Shown: one piece after another, positions 1-6,352 of the stretch
Position numbering within the stretch: the first letter of the stretch is position 1
Layout: every line of letters begins with the position of its first letter
NCBI GenBank assembly: GCA_947480375.1
Contig: CANKCX010000041.1
Coordinates: 1-6,912, forward strand
Reading direction: 5' to 3'
DNA from: Actinomycetota bacterium
Lineage (GTDB): Bacteria; Actinomycetota; Actinomycetes; Nanopelagicales; Nanopelagicaceae
Length of the DNA stretch: 6,912 nucleotides
The notes under the pieces: model-generated
The model's database searches: none
What the model was told of the DNA's origin: nothing
The model's input: the letters and a program-made list of their open reading frames with translations, nothing else
Translations under genes and position numbers: made by a program

Positions 1-1
1 C

Positions 2-322
2 ATTATTTCTTTTATTGAAAAACTTCACGAATATGAGAGCGTTGTTACAAGTGCTATGCATGTAATGATTACATGTCAAAGCTATGGGATTCCATGTGCT
101 CTTGTCGTTTTCAATGGATTTGAAGAATATGTTCATGGAAACGGAATCAAATACGTTGATTACGCGCTCGGTGCTGGAGTAAAAGAATTGATGCCAGTTC
201 CGATTAATCCAAAATTACAGATGTCAGAGATTGAACCAATTACACATCAGATTAAAATATCAGAGCAGAAGATTTCAGAAGTTGAAATGGCAATCAAAGA
301 GGGAATTCGCAGAGCGAGTTAA
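2..322 (+). CDS. Polysaccharide pyruvyl transferase-like protein, C-terminal part (5' end outside window)
   Basis: The reading frame is open from the left edge, so the gene starts outside the window and the internal ATG at 56 is not its start; about 106 C-terminal residues are visible. The recognisable stretch is S-A-M-H followed by QSYGIP and later KYVDYALGAGV. It matches the C-terminal pattern of polysaccharide pyruvyl transferases (S-x-x-H, then 'YGIP', then a 'K..DY' segment), which place a pyruvate ketal on sugars of surface polysaccharides using phosphoenolpyruvate. The last 35 or so residues are a charged, probably helical tail. The TAA stop lies 3 bp from the stop of the convergent nucleotidyltransferase gene. 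Its presence beside CDP-alcohol and glycosyl transferases supports a cell-envelope role. The catalytic N-terminal half cannot be inspected, so the family is a moderate-confidence call and the substrate is unknown. Confidence 0.6.
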   Translation: MISFIEKLHEYESVVTSAMHVMITCQSYGIPCALVVFNGFEEYVHGNGIKYVDYALGAGVKELMPVPINPKLQMSEIEPITHQIKISEQKISEVEMAIKEGIRRAS

Positions 323-325
323 GCT

Positions 326-1021
326 CTACTTAAGTCCCTGATTTGCACGATCTAAATCAGCCTGAAAATCTACTTCGACTGCAAATAGATCAGATATATC
401 AACTGGCTCCATTTGAATCCCATTTTTTTCAATTGCCAGTTCAAGTCCGCGTTCAAAATAATCTTGATCCGCACACTCTTGCAATTGGGTAATTACATTC
501 GCCTTTTCATGAGCAGCGATGAAGTTAATTCCAACAGCTTCACCAAGTGCATTCTTTACGGTCTTTGATAGTTCTTTGATAAATCCTTTGTCATCTACTG
601 TGTATTTAACTTCTTCTTCTGCGGTCGCAGATGTATTAACACAAACAAAAGATTTTTCAGATTCAATTCTGGATGCAACTCGTTCTAATACTTTTGCATC
701 AAATACAACATCACCGTTTAGCCAGAGTACTCCAGATTCCTGACTTGCCTTGAGTGCTTTAAGCAAACTCTTTGAGGTATTGGTCTGGTCATAAACTTCG
801 TTGTAAACAAAAGTTGCGGATGGATGTGCTTCGATAATCATTTCGAGTTTGAATCCGACAACAACAGTTACACGTGCTTTTGCACCAAAAACTTTTTCGA
901 CGTTCTCCATTTGTTGTTGCATGATTGATCGGCCATCAGATAAGACTGTCAGTGGCTTTGGCCATGGTTTACCTAAACGAGTTCCCATGCCAGCCGCCAA
1001 AATCACAACTTGAATTGCCAT
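326..1021 (-). CDS. LicC-type nucleotidyltransferase (probable CTP:phospho-alcohol cytidylyltransferase)
   Basis: This 231-residue cytosolic enzyme shows a nearly complete nucleotidyltransferase fold. The nucleotide-binding loop LAAGMGTRLG is at residues 8-17 and PKPL at 21-24. A TNTSKSLLKAL segment near 80-90 resembles the N-x-x-SL region of LicC phosphocholine cytidylyltransferases. LNGDVVFD at 101-108 carries the metal-binding Asp104, and EVD at 216-218 is the second likely metal site. Family knowledge says such enzymes activate a sugar phosphate or phospho-alcohol with NTP. The divergent neighbour is a CDP-alcohol phosphotransferase, which favours CTP and a phospho-alcohol (inositol phosphate, glycerol phosphate or phosphocholine), but this is inference. 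The ATG start is supported by AGAAGG five bases upstream. It is convergent with the pyruvyl transferase-like gene and divergent from the six-gene run. A sugar-1-phosphate thymidylyl- or uridylyltransferase is the main alternative. Confidence 0.85.
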   Translation of the reverse strand: MAIQVVILAAGMGTRLGKPWPKPLTVLSDGRSIMQQQMENVEKVFGAKARVTVVVGFKLEMIIEAHPSATFVYNEVYDQTNTSKSLLKALKASQESGVLWLNGDVVFDAKVLERVASRIESEKSFVCVNTSATAEEEVKYTVDDKGFIKELSKTVKNALGEAVGINFIAAHEKANVITQLQECADQDYFERGLELAIEKNGIQMEPVDISDLFAVEVDFQADLDRANQGLK

Positions 1022-1026
1022 CTCTA

Positions 1027-1032
1027 CCTTCT
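1027..1032 (-). promoter_or_regulatory. Ribosome binding site of the nucleotidyltransferase gene
   Basis: On the minus strand the sequence reads AGAAGG, then five bases, then ATG at 1021. It is the clearest Shine-Dalgarno match in the window and fixes this start. The plus-strand genes nearby lack one. Confidence 0.6.
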
Positions 1033-1044
1033 TTACCCATCGAT

Positions 1045-1050
1045 ATCTTA
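1045..1050 (-). promoter_or_regulatory. Possible -10 box for the nucleotidyltransferase gene
   Basis: The minus strand reads TAAGAT, 23 bases upstream of the ATG at 1021. It keeps the T, A and final AT of TATAAT and would give a leader of about 16 bases containing the AGAAGG site. No convincing -35 box is seen at the right distance, so this is weak. Confidence 0.3.
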
Positions 1051-1070
1051 AGAATTCACGCTAGGCACGA

Positions 1071-1076
1071 TAGATT
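1071..1076 (+). promoter_or_regulatory. Putative -10 box of the six-gene run, with a leaderless start
   Basis: TAGATT ends seven bases before the ATG at 1084. That spacing would put the transcription start at or next to the A of the start codon, an arrangement common in Actinobacteria. There is no Shine-Dalgarno sequence between the box and the ATG, which fits a leaderless message. No clear -35 box is visible. Confidence 0.45.
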
Positions 1077-1083
1077 ACCGCTT

Positions 1084-2709
1084 ATGACCGAAAATCTTCG
1101 CACCTTAGAAGTTAACCAAGGGAGCAAGATTGCTGAGATTCTCGAAGCTTTTGAATCCGGAAATCAAGATTTACTTGTAATTGATCAGGCCACTGTTGTA
1201 ACAAAACCACACCTTGAGTTATTAACAGATTATCCAAGAACCGTTACAACTGCCCTAGTTTCAAAAGTTAAAGGTGGGGAAACCCGAGTAAGCCAGGGGC
1301 GCATAACAGGTGCAAGCTCTGGGTTCCATGAAGTTGGTCATGGCAATCACACATTCCTTGGCGCGATTCGACTCTCGCAATCGCAGCGGGCTGAAATTAT
1401 TGAAATTCTCACAAAGATTAAAAATACTAATCATGCCGGGGATGCAATTGATCTGGTTCTTGTTGCGTTAGTTAGAGCCGCACTCGTGGTTGCACCAGCA
1501 GAAGTTGCAGGTGCACCATTTATCCGATCAACAGATCTTGCGGAACGCACAAGAGTTGCAAAACAGATCTCTGAATTAAATGATGCGCGGCTTCGACTAA
1601 AATTAGCAAACCGGGCTAACGATGGTTTTTACTCCGTCTTTGTCCTGCGAAAATTTTCAAAACTATTTACATGGCTAGCGGTCCGATTAAAAATGACGCC
1701 AAACCAAGTTACCTTAATCTCCTTTGCAGTGGGTTTATTTTCAGCTTATGAATTTAGCCGCGGAACTTTCTGGACAATTTTTGCCGGCGCGGTTCTATTG
1801 CAGCTAAGCATCATTATCGATTGCGTAGATGGCGAGCTTGCTAGATACACCAGGCAATTTTCACAATTGGGCGCATGGCTGGATGCGATAACAGATCGGA
1901 TTAAAGAATATTTAGTCTTCTTTGCACTTGCTTATGGTTCTGCAAAGAGCGGCCGAGATTTATGGATTCCTGCCATGGGAATGATGTTGTTCCAAACTTT
2001 TAGACATATTTCGGATTACAACTTTGCGCGAATTAATAAGGTAAGAAGTTCACAGTTGGCCCCTATGGATTTTGAAATAAAAAATGATGGCTATGTAGCA
2101 ACAGAGCGTGAAAAGAAATCAAGGCTTGAATACTGGTCCAAGAAAGCTGTGCAGTTTCCAATTGGTGAGCGCTGGCTTGTTATAAGTGCTTCTTCGGTAA
2201 TAGGTGGCGCAGCCTTTACCTTCACAATAATGCCCATTCTTGGGCTTATTTCAATTGCTCTTGTCTTCCGGGGGCGAATTCGTAAAACACTTACTTGGCC
2301 AAAAGAGCGAGTAAATAACCAACTAGTTGATTTCCAAATTGATTCTTTCAATAGTAAGAACACAACAAATAGATTTGATTGGTTAGTACCATCGCTACTA
2401 CGGCTTTTAGAAGGTGTAATTTTTATTGAATTGGCAGTAGTAACAGATTTAGATCGCTCTAAACTCTTCTTAATTCTCTTTGCAATTCTCTTTAACCACT
2501 ACGACAATATGTATCGCGCGCTGCAAAATGAAGCAAAACCTAAGTGGCTATCAATATTGGGTGGCTTTATCTTTGGCCGTCTAGCGCTAATTGCCATCTG
2601 GGTCTGGTTCGAAATTCCGCTACTTCCTTTAATTTACTATTTCAGCGTGCTGTTCTTCTTTGTTTCTTCGGCACAATGGATTTCAACTCATATTGCGAAA
2701 CGGAATTAA
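1084..2709 (+). CDS. CDP-alcohol phosphotransferase with degenerate nucleotidyltransferase-like N-domain and DUF5941-like C-domain
   Basis: This 541-residue membrane protein has three parts. Residues 1-165 look like a decayed nucleotidyltransferase: LLVIDQATVV near 30-39 and FLGAIRLS at 91-98 echo the fold, but no G-x-G-T-R loop is present. Residues 175-320 are a CDP-alcohol phosphotransferase core with every motif position: D246, D249-G250, A253-R254, G263, D267 and D271. Such enzymes transfer a phospho-alcohol from a CDP-alcohol to an acceptor alcohol at the inner membrane face. Residues 360-541 hold several hydrophobic helices, with PIGERW at 359-364 and NHYDNMYR at 471-478, resembling DUF5941 of Actinobacteria as I remember it. 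The same frame is open back to an ATG at 925, but that would overlap the divergent gene; 1084 follows a -10 box at leaderless spacing. The layout recalls the fused IPCT/DIPPS enzymes of di-inositol phosphate synthesis. Substrates are unknown. Confidence 0.85.
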   Translation: MTENLRTLEVNQGSKIAEILEAFESGNQDLLVIDQATVVTKPHLELLTDYPRTVTTALVSKVKGGETRVSQGRITGASSGFHEVGHGNHTFLGAIRLSQSQRAEIIEILTKIKNTNHAGDAIDLVLVALVRAALVVAPAEVAGAPFIRSTDLAERTRVAKQISELNDARLRLKLANRANDGFYSVFVLRKFSKLFTWLAVRLKMTPNQVTLISFAVGLFSAYEFSRGTFWTIFAGAVLLQLSIIIDCVDGELARYTRQFSQLGAWLDAITDRIKEYLVFFALAYGSAKSGRDLWIPAMGMMLFQTFRHISDYNFARINKVRSSQLAPMDFEIKNDGYVATEREKKSRLEYWSKKAVQFPIGERWLVISASSVIGGAAFTFTIMPILGLISIALVFRGRIRKTLTWPKERVNNQLVDFQIDSFNSKNTTNRFDWLVPSLLRLLEGVIFIELAVVTDLDRSKLFLILFAILFNHYDNMYRALQNEAKPKWLSILGGFIFGRLALIAIWVWFEIPLLPLIYYFSVLFFFVSSAQWISTHIAKRN

Positions 2710-2712
2710 GTG

Positions 2713-3495
2713 ATGAGCAATTTATCTAATCGTCCCAAGCGCCCAACAATCGCGCAAATCCGAGAAATTTCACAACCGGTTTCAGTAACAGGGCGTTCCA
2801 CATCAGAACATTGGATTGCAGATCTTTACCAGCGAAGAATTTCGCCATACTTAACCCGAATTTTGCTACGAACTCCAATTACAGCCAATGGAGTTACTTG
2901 GCTAATGATTTTGATTGGTGCATCAATTGGTCCTGCGCTTTTAATACAAGGATGGATGGGGCTTGCACTGGCGCTATTCCTAAGTCACTTACAAATGTTG
3001 ATTGATTGCTGTGATGGTGAAGTTGCAAGATGGCGTGAAACAAAATCACCGATGGGTATTTTTCTCGACAAGCTTGGACACTATGCCGCAGAAGGATTTT
3101 TGCCGATCTGCTTTGGGCTTCGTTTGGGCAATTGGCCAAATGAATCAATCACATCTTCAATTTATCCATATCTCGGAGCGCTTCTCGCTATCTTGGTCAT
3201 AATAAACAAAGGCTTAAATGATGCCGTACATGTGGCACGCGCCTTTTCCGGGCTTCCTAAAATCCAGGACGCAAAAGGAATAAACCTGCCAATAAAAGGA
3301 GTACTTCGAAAGGCAAGAAAGCTTTTCAATTACCTGCCGGCACAGCGAATCTTCCATTCAGTCGAATTCACGATGTTTGTTGCGATCTTTGGCAGAAATG
3401 GAATTTCCTTAGAAATTGCGCTTGGAATCGCGTTATTTGTTACAGCGGGACACATCGCAGCGATAGTTTCATCTGCAAAACTACGGAATAATTAA
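2713..3495 (+). CDS. CDP-alcohol phosphotransferase with His in place of the last motif Asp
   Basis: This is a 260-residue integral membrane protein of the CDP-alcohol phosphotransferase family. The motif reads D98-x2-D101-G102-x2-A105-R106-x8-G115-x3-D119-x3-H123. The three Asp that normally bind divalent metal are kept, while the fourth, usually taken as the catalytic base, is His (codon CAC at 3079-3081). Hydrophobic helices occur at about 60-80, 82-98, 122-138, 151-165 and 230-253. The N-terminal 40 residues are polar and cytosolic. The ATG at 2713 follows the upstream TAA by three bases; GTG at 2710 is an equally open alternative that adds one residue. There is no strong ribosome binding site, so translation probably depends on coupling. 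The reaction should be phospho-alcohol transfer from a CDP-alcohol, but the substitution makes its mechanism or substrate uncertain. Confidence 0.82.
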   Translation: MSNLSNRPKRPTIAQIREISQPVSVTGRSTSEHWIADLYQRRISPYLTRILLRTPITANGVTWLMILIGASIGPALLIQGWMGLALALFLSHLQMLIDCCDGEVARWRETKSPMGIFLDKLGHYAAEGFLPICFGLRLGNWPNESITSSIYPYLGALLAILVIINKGLNDAVHVARAFSGLPKIQDAKGINLPIKGVLRKARKLFNYLPAQRIFHSVEFTMFVAIFGRNGISLEIALGIALFVTAGHIAAIVSSAKLRNN

Positions 3496-3498
3496 TCT

Positions 3499-4269
3499 GT
3501 GCACCAAATCTTAGGACAGCTTAAAGCAGCTTTGCTGCAGCTATTTCCAACCACAAAATATCGCTTGATTTTAATCAGCTTGGTTTTAATCGCTGCCTTT
3601 ATCTCAGTTTCTGAGTTAGCAGTAGCCAAGATTTTTACAAAAATAATTATGAACGAAGAAACGCTTCCTAAATCGCACTTAATTATTTACATTGCAGGTT
3701 TCTTTCTTTTCTTTGGCGCAACACGAGCCGGGCACTATTTTCAAAGAATTTATCGTGTGAATGTTTTTGATCGAGCCTTTAAAGCAAGTGACAAAGAAGT
3801 CCATCGCAGCAAAGAAAACTGGCGCTGGTCTTTGGCCTTCGAGCTAACATCACTCTTGAGCATATTCACTCAAATGGGCGTAGTAATTCTTTTCTTCACC
3901 TTTCTAAATTGGAAATTTGGCCTTCTCAATATTCTTGTGGTTTTGGTAATCTTCCAGATTCTTGGAAGAATCTTTATGAATCAAATTAAGGCACAGCGTG
4001 GTTTTGTTAAAGCCAAAGCAAAGAAAGAACACGTTCCAAATTCTATAAAGATCGGCACTCGAATTAAATCGGGTGAAACTGGAATTTTATTGTCAGGTAT
4101 GGCGATGCTGATTCTCTTTGCGGCTCTTATTTTCTTTAGTTACAACGGTGAAATCAGCCCTTCAAATACCGTGGTTCTATTCTTTGGTTTACGAATGCAG
4201 AATTCAAGTCTTTCAAATATTTCTAGCGGTTTAATGAGGTTCGCAAGGGCTCGCACCCACAGTGAATAA
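3499..4269 (+). CDS. Membrane protein resembling an ABC exporter transmembrane domain, without an ATPase domain
   Basis: The protein has 256 residues and about six hydrophobic segments: roughly 21-43, 61-77, 115-135, 139-160, 195-214 and 222-233. The spacing of the helix pairs, the RVNVFDRAF stretch after the second helix (87-95) and the end just after the sixth helix (SSGLMRFARAR) resemble the membrane half of an ABC exporter. No Walker A, signature or Walker B motif exists here, and no ATPase gene follows in the window. The region between helices 4 and 5 is short and basic, unlike the long loop of full exporters. The start is GTG, three bases after the upstream TAA; no ribosome binding site is seen. 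It overlaps the next gene by 8 bp. If the likeness is real, an ATPase partner must be encoded elsewhere; otherwise it is an unassigned membrane protein of the envelope locus. Confidence 0.5.
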   Translation: MHQILGQLKAALLQLFPTTKYRLILISLVLIAAFISVSELAVAKIFTKIIMNEETLPKSHLIIYIAGFFLFFGATRAGHYFQRIYRVNVFDRAFKASDKEVHRSKENWRWSLAFELTSLLSIFTQMGVVILFFTFLNWKFGLLNILVVLVIFQILGRIFMNQIKAQRGFVKAKAKKEHVPNSIKIGTRIKSGETGILLSGMAMLILFAALIFFSYNGEISPSNTVVLFFGLRMQNSSLSNISSGLMRFARARTHSE

Positions 4270-5014
4270 GAAAAATACGCTAACGATTGGTTACTCGACA
4301 CTTGCAAATCGGGTTCAAAATATTAAATTTCTAGATTCAGTTTCAAATCTCGTAGTTATTCAGAACCCTGATTCACTGCAGATTCCTAAAATAGATTCAG
4401 AAGTAAAGGTTTTAGTACTCAATAGCCGCGGTGTAACCAAGAGCCGCAACGCTGTATTAACAAATACTGATTCGAGATATCTACTCTTCGGAGATGATGA
4501 CATAACATTTATTGAATCAGGCATAGATTCAGCACTTTCCTATCTTGAATCGAATCCAGATATCTCAATATTGCTTCTGCAAGCAGTCGATGAAACCGGC
4601 AAATTACGTAAGCCATATCCAAAAAACGCCCATAATTTGCAATTAACTAATTCTGCTAAAGCCGCAACCTATGAAATGTTAATTCGTATCGATGCAATTG
4701 AGGCCGCGGGGATCAGGTTTGATGAGAATTTTGGCGCAGGCGCCAAGAATTATTTAGGAGATGAATATATTTTTATAGCAGACGCAATTCGTTCGGGTCT
4801 TAAAGGGAGATTTCTTCCTATAACTATCGCCGTACATCCTGCTGAAAGTTCAGGCAATCTACGTAACTCAATCGAAGATGTAGTCGCACGTTCAAAAATA
4901 TTTAGCCGAGTCTTCGGAGTATGGGCCCCAATAATGCGAACTCTATTTATTTTAAAACCGCCCGCGAAGAAGTTCGGACTTAGAAATTCAATTCGTTTTA
5001 TTTTTGGCAAATGA
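4262..5014 (+). CDS. GT-A type glycosyltransferase (family 2-like)
   Basis: This 250-residue protein carries family 2-like signatures. GVTKSRNAVL at 57-66 is followed by YLLFGDDDITF at 73-83, whose DDD (78-80) is the nucleotide-sugar and metal-binding D-x-D. FDENFGAG at 153-160 and GDEY at 166-169 form the usual acceptor and catalytic region, with Asp167 or Glu168 a likely catalytic base. No membrane helix is obvious, but the last 40 residues are basic and hydrophobic in turn (LFILKPPAKKFG, then RNSIRFIFGK), suggesting attachment to the inner membrane surface. The N-terminus (TIGYSTLANRV) departs from the common family 2 opening. The start is GTG at 4262 inside the preceding gene (8 bp overlap), and the stop overlaps the next ATG by 4 bp, so translation is probably coupled. 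It likely adds a sugar to a lipid or polymer made by the neighbours; donor and acceptor are unknown. Confidence 0.8.
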   Translation: MNKKNTLTIGYSTLANRVQNIKFLDSVSNLVVIQNPDSLQIPKIDSEVKVLVLNSRGVTKSRNAVLTNTDSRYLLFGDDDITFIESGIDSALSYLESNPDISILLLQAVDETGKLRKPYPKNAHNLQLTNSAKAATYEMLIRIDAIEAAGIRFDENFGAGAKNYLGDEYIFIADAIRSGLKGRFLPITIAVHPAESSGNLRNSIEDVVARSKIFSRVFGVWAPIMRTLFILKPPAKKFGLRNSIRFIFGK

Positions 5015-5685
5015 AAGTATTTGCTCATCGCGGATCTTCAGGACGCAACCCTGAAATGACCGAGCAGGCGTATCTAGCAGCAATTGAAGATGGGGCCGCT
5101 GGCTTTGAATGCGATGTACGACTTTCAGGTGATAGGCAAGTGGTCTGCATACATGATGCAAATACCAAGCGAGTAGGTACCCGTAAGATCCGGGTGTCGA
5201 GTTCTTCGTTAAAGGAACTTAGGGAAGTTGCAAATGTAATCACGCTTGAGGAATTAATTAAGATCGCGATCAAATCAAAGCGCGATTTGTTAATCGAAAC
5301 CAAGCATCCAGTAGCCGCATTGGGCAATATTGAAGTAGAAGTTTTGAAGTTATTGGATAAGTACTCAAAACAAATTCAAGGCTCAGGAATTGAAATTATT
5401 GTTATGTCATTCTCATGGTTTGCGGTGAAACGGATTAGTAATAAGTTTCAAGGTTGCAAAGTTTCAAAATACTATTTACCCGCACTCTTGACTCGGACTA
5501 ATGTTGCCGCTCTTGGCCTTGATTTAGTAAAGAGGCGACCCGGTTTAGTAGCAAAGTTGCAAGCAAAAGGAATCCGAGTTTTTCTCTGGACCGTGAATAA
5601 AAAGAGTGAATTAGAACTTTGCAAAGAGCTAAAAATTGACGGGGTAATAACAGATTATCCAAAGCGAGCGGTTCGGAATGTTTAA
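5011..5685 (+). CDS. Glycerophosphodiester phosphodiesterase, cytosolic
   Basis: This compact GDPD-family TIM-barrel enzyme (224 residues) hydrolyses glycerophosphodiesters to sn-glycerol 3-phosphate and an alcohol in characterised relatives. Visible catalytic and metal-binding residues are H6-R7, E15 in NPEMT, E33 and D35 in FECDVRL, H48-D49 in CIHD, and E96-K98 in IETKHP. LWTVN at 192-196 and GVITDYP at 211-217 are the typical final strands. The usual PENT is PEMT here. There is no signal peptide or membrane helix, so it should act in the cytosol. ATG overlaps the glycosyltransferase stop as ATGA, without a Shine-Dalgarno site. Placement between a glycosyltransferase and a cell-wall carboxypeptidase suggests it recycles or trims a phosphodiester made by the CDP-alcohol enzymes, though general phospholipid turnover is equally possible. 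Confidence 0.93.
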   Translation: MKVFAHRGSSGRNPEMTEQAYLAAIEDGAAGFECDVRLSGDRQVVCIHDANTKRVGTRKIRVSSSSLKELREVANVITLEELIKIAIKSKRDLLIETKHPVAALGNIEVEVLKLLDKYSKQIQGSGIEIIVMSFSWFAVKRISNKFQGCKVSKYYLPALLTRTNVAALGLDLVKRRPGLVAKLQAKGIRVFLWTVNKKSELELCKELKIDGVITDYPKRAVRNV

Positions 5686-6340
5686 GAAACATTGGGATTT
5701 ATTCGCACTGGGGGCTTGGTACATTGCCATTATTACAGTCGTTGTTTTCACTATCCAAGGCTCGAAGATTGATGAGATCCCAATATCAGTCCAAAAACTT
5801 CTCTGTTTTGATGTTTCAACTAAAGTCTTGCGTCAGAGCGATACCAAAATCTTATGTTCTTCAAATGAAGAACCCCTAGGCACTTTGCCGATTCGCCACG
5901 ATGTTGAAAGACCAACAGCGCTTAATCGCACCTTTGAGGTGCGTTTCTTGGCGGCCCAAGCAGCAGCCGAGAAGCTTGGCTATAACTTGAGAATTACATC
6001 GGGATTTCGCTCACGTGATCTTCAAGCCAGATTATTTGCTGATGCGGTTCGAAGGTATGGCAGCGAAGAGGAAGCTTCGAAATGGGTTTTGCCAAAAGAT
6101 ATTTCTAATCATCCTTGGGGAACGGCGATTGATGTCAACTATCCAGGCGACAAAATTGCCGTGAAGTGGCTGGAAGATAATGGCTCACTATTTGGACTCT
6201 GCCGTATTTATAAAAATGAATGGTGGCACTTTGAACCTGTGATTGCGCCGGGTGATGCCTGTCCGCCGATGATGGAAAATGCATTAACAAGTTTAGAAAA
6301 TTCAGAAACTTTAGCCACTAGCGCAACCACCAATAATTAA
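5678..6340 (+). CDS. Membrane-anchored VanY-type D-alanyl-D-alanine carboxypeptidase (peptidase M15)
   Basis: This 220-residue protein has a single N-terminal membrane helix (about 8-26) after a short basic start, with no lipobox or clear cleavage site, so it is likely an anchored extracytoplasmic enzyme. The catalytic domain covers about 80-190. SGFRSRDLQ at 108-116 is the usual substrate-binding segment, SNHPWGTAID at 143-152 supplies zinc ligands His145 and Asp152, and EWWHFEP at 181-187 supplies Glu181 and zinc ligand His184. Such enzymes remove the terminal D-Ala from peptidoglycan stem peptides. Four cysteines lie outside the membrane (43, 60, 175, 195) and could form disulfides. A Ser/Thr/Asn-rich tail ends the protein. 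It overlaps the phosphodiesterase gene by 8 bp and closes the operon. Nothing here suggests glycopeptide resistance; a housekeeping wall-trimming role is more likely. Confidence 0.92.
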   Translation: MFKKHWDLFALGAWYIAIITVVVFTIQGSKIDEIPISVQKLLCFDVSTKVLRQSDTKILCSSNEEPLGTLPIRHDVERPTALNRTFEVRFLAAQAAAEKLGYNLRITSGFRSRDLQARLFADAVRRYGSEEEASKWVLPKDISNHPWGTAIDVNYPGDKIAVKWLEDNGSLFGLCRIYKNEWWHFEPVIAPGDACPPMMENALTSLENSETLATSATTNN

Positions 6341-6346
6341 TATACT
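6341..6346 (+). promoter_or_regulatory. Putative -10 box TATACT with a leaderless start
   Basis: TATACT differs from TATAAT at one position and ends six bases before the ATG at 6353, so transcription should begin at or very close to the start codon. It begins directly after the TAA of the carboxypeptidase gene. No good -35 box is seen, and no Shine-Dalgarno site fits in the six-base gap. Confidence 0.55.
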
Positions 6347-6352
6347 TATGGC

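Noticed and set aside
317..335. Inverted repeat TTAAG...CTTAA between the convergent stop codons, as a bidirectional terminator
   Set aside because: The stem is only five AT-rich base pairs with no GC core and no T-run on either strand, so chance is likely in a sequence of this composition.
925..1083. In-frame N-terminal extension of the long CDP-alcohol phosphotransferase from an ATG at 925
   Set aside because: It would overlap the start of the divergent nucleotidyltransferase by 97 bp, including its nucleotide-binding loop. The extension shows no family likeness, while the ATG at 1084 has a -10 box at leaderless spacing.
4200..4300. Frameshift separating an ABC membrane domain from a following ATPase domain
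   Set aside because: The next frame encodes a clear glycosyltransferase with D-x-D and GDE motifs, and no Walker or signature motif appears in any frame I read downstream.
5025..5327. Minus-strand open frames opposite the phosphodiesterase, the CDP-alcohol transferases and the glycosyltransferase
   Set aside because: They lie fully inside genes with clear family motifs on the plus strand and show no recognisable domains themselves.
5678..6340. Glycopeptide resistance function for the VanY-like gene
   Set aside because: No other van-type genes or regulators are nearby; M15 carboxypeptidases are common housekeeping wall enzymes.
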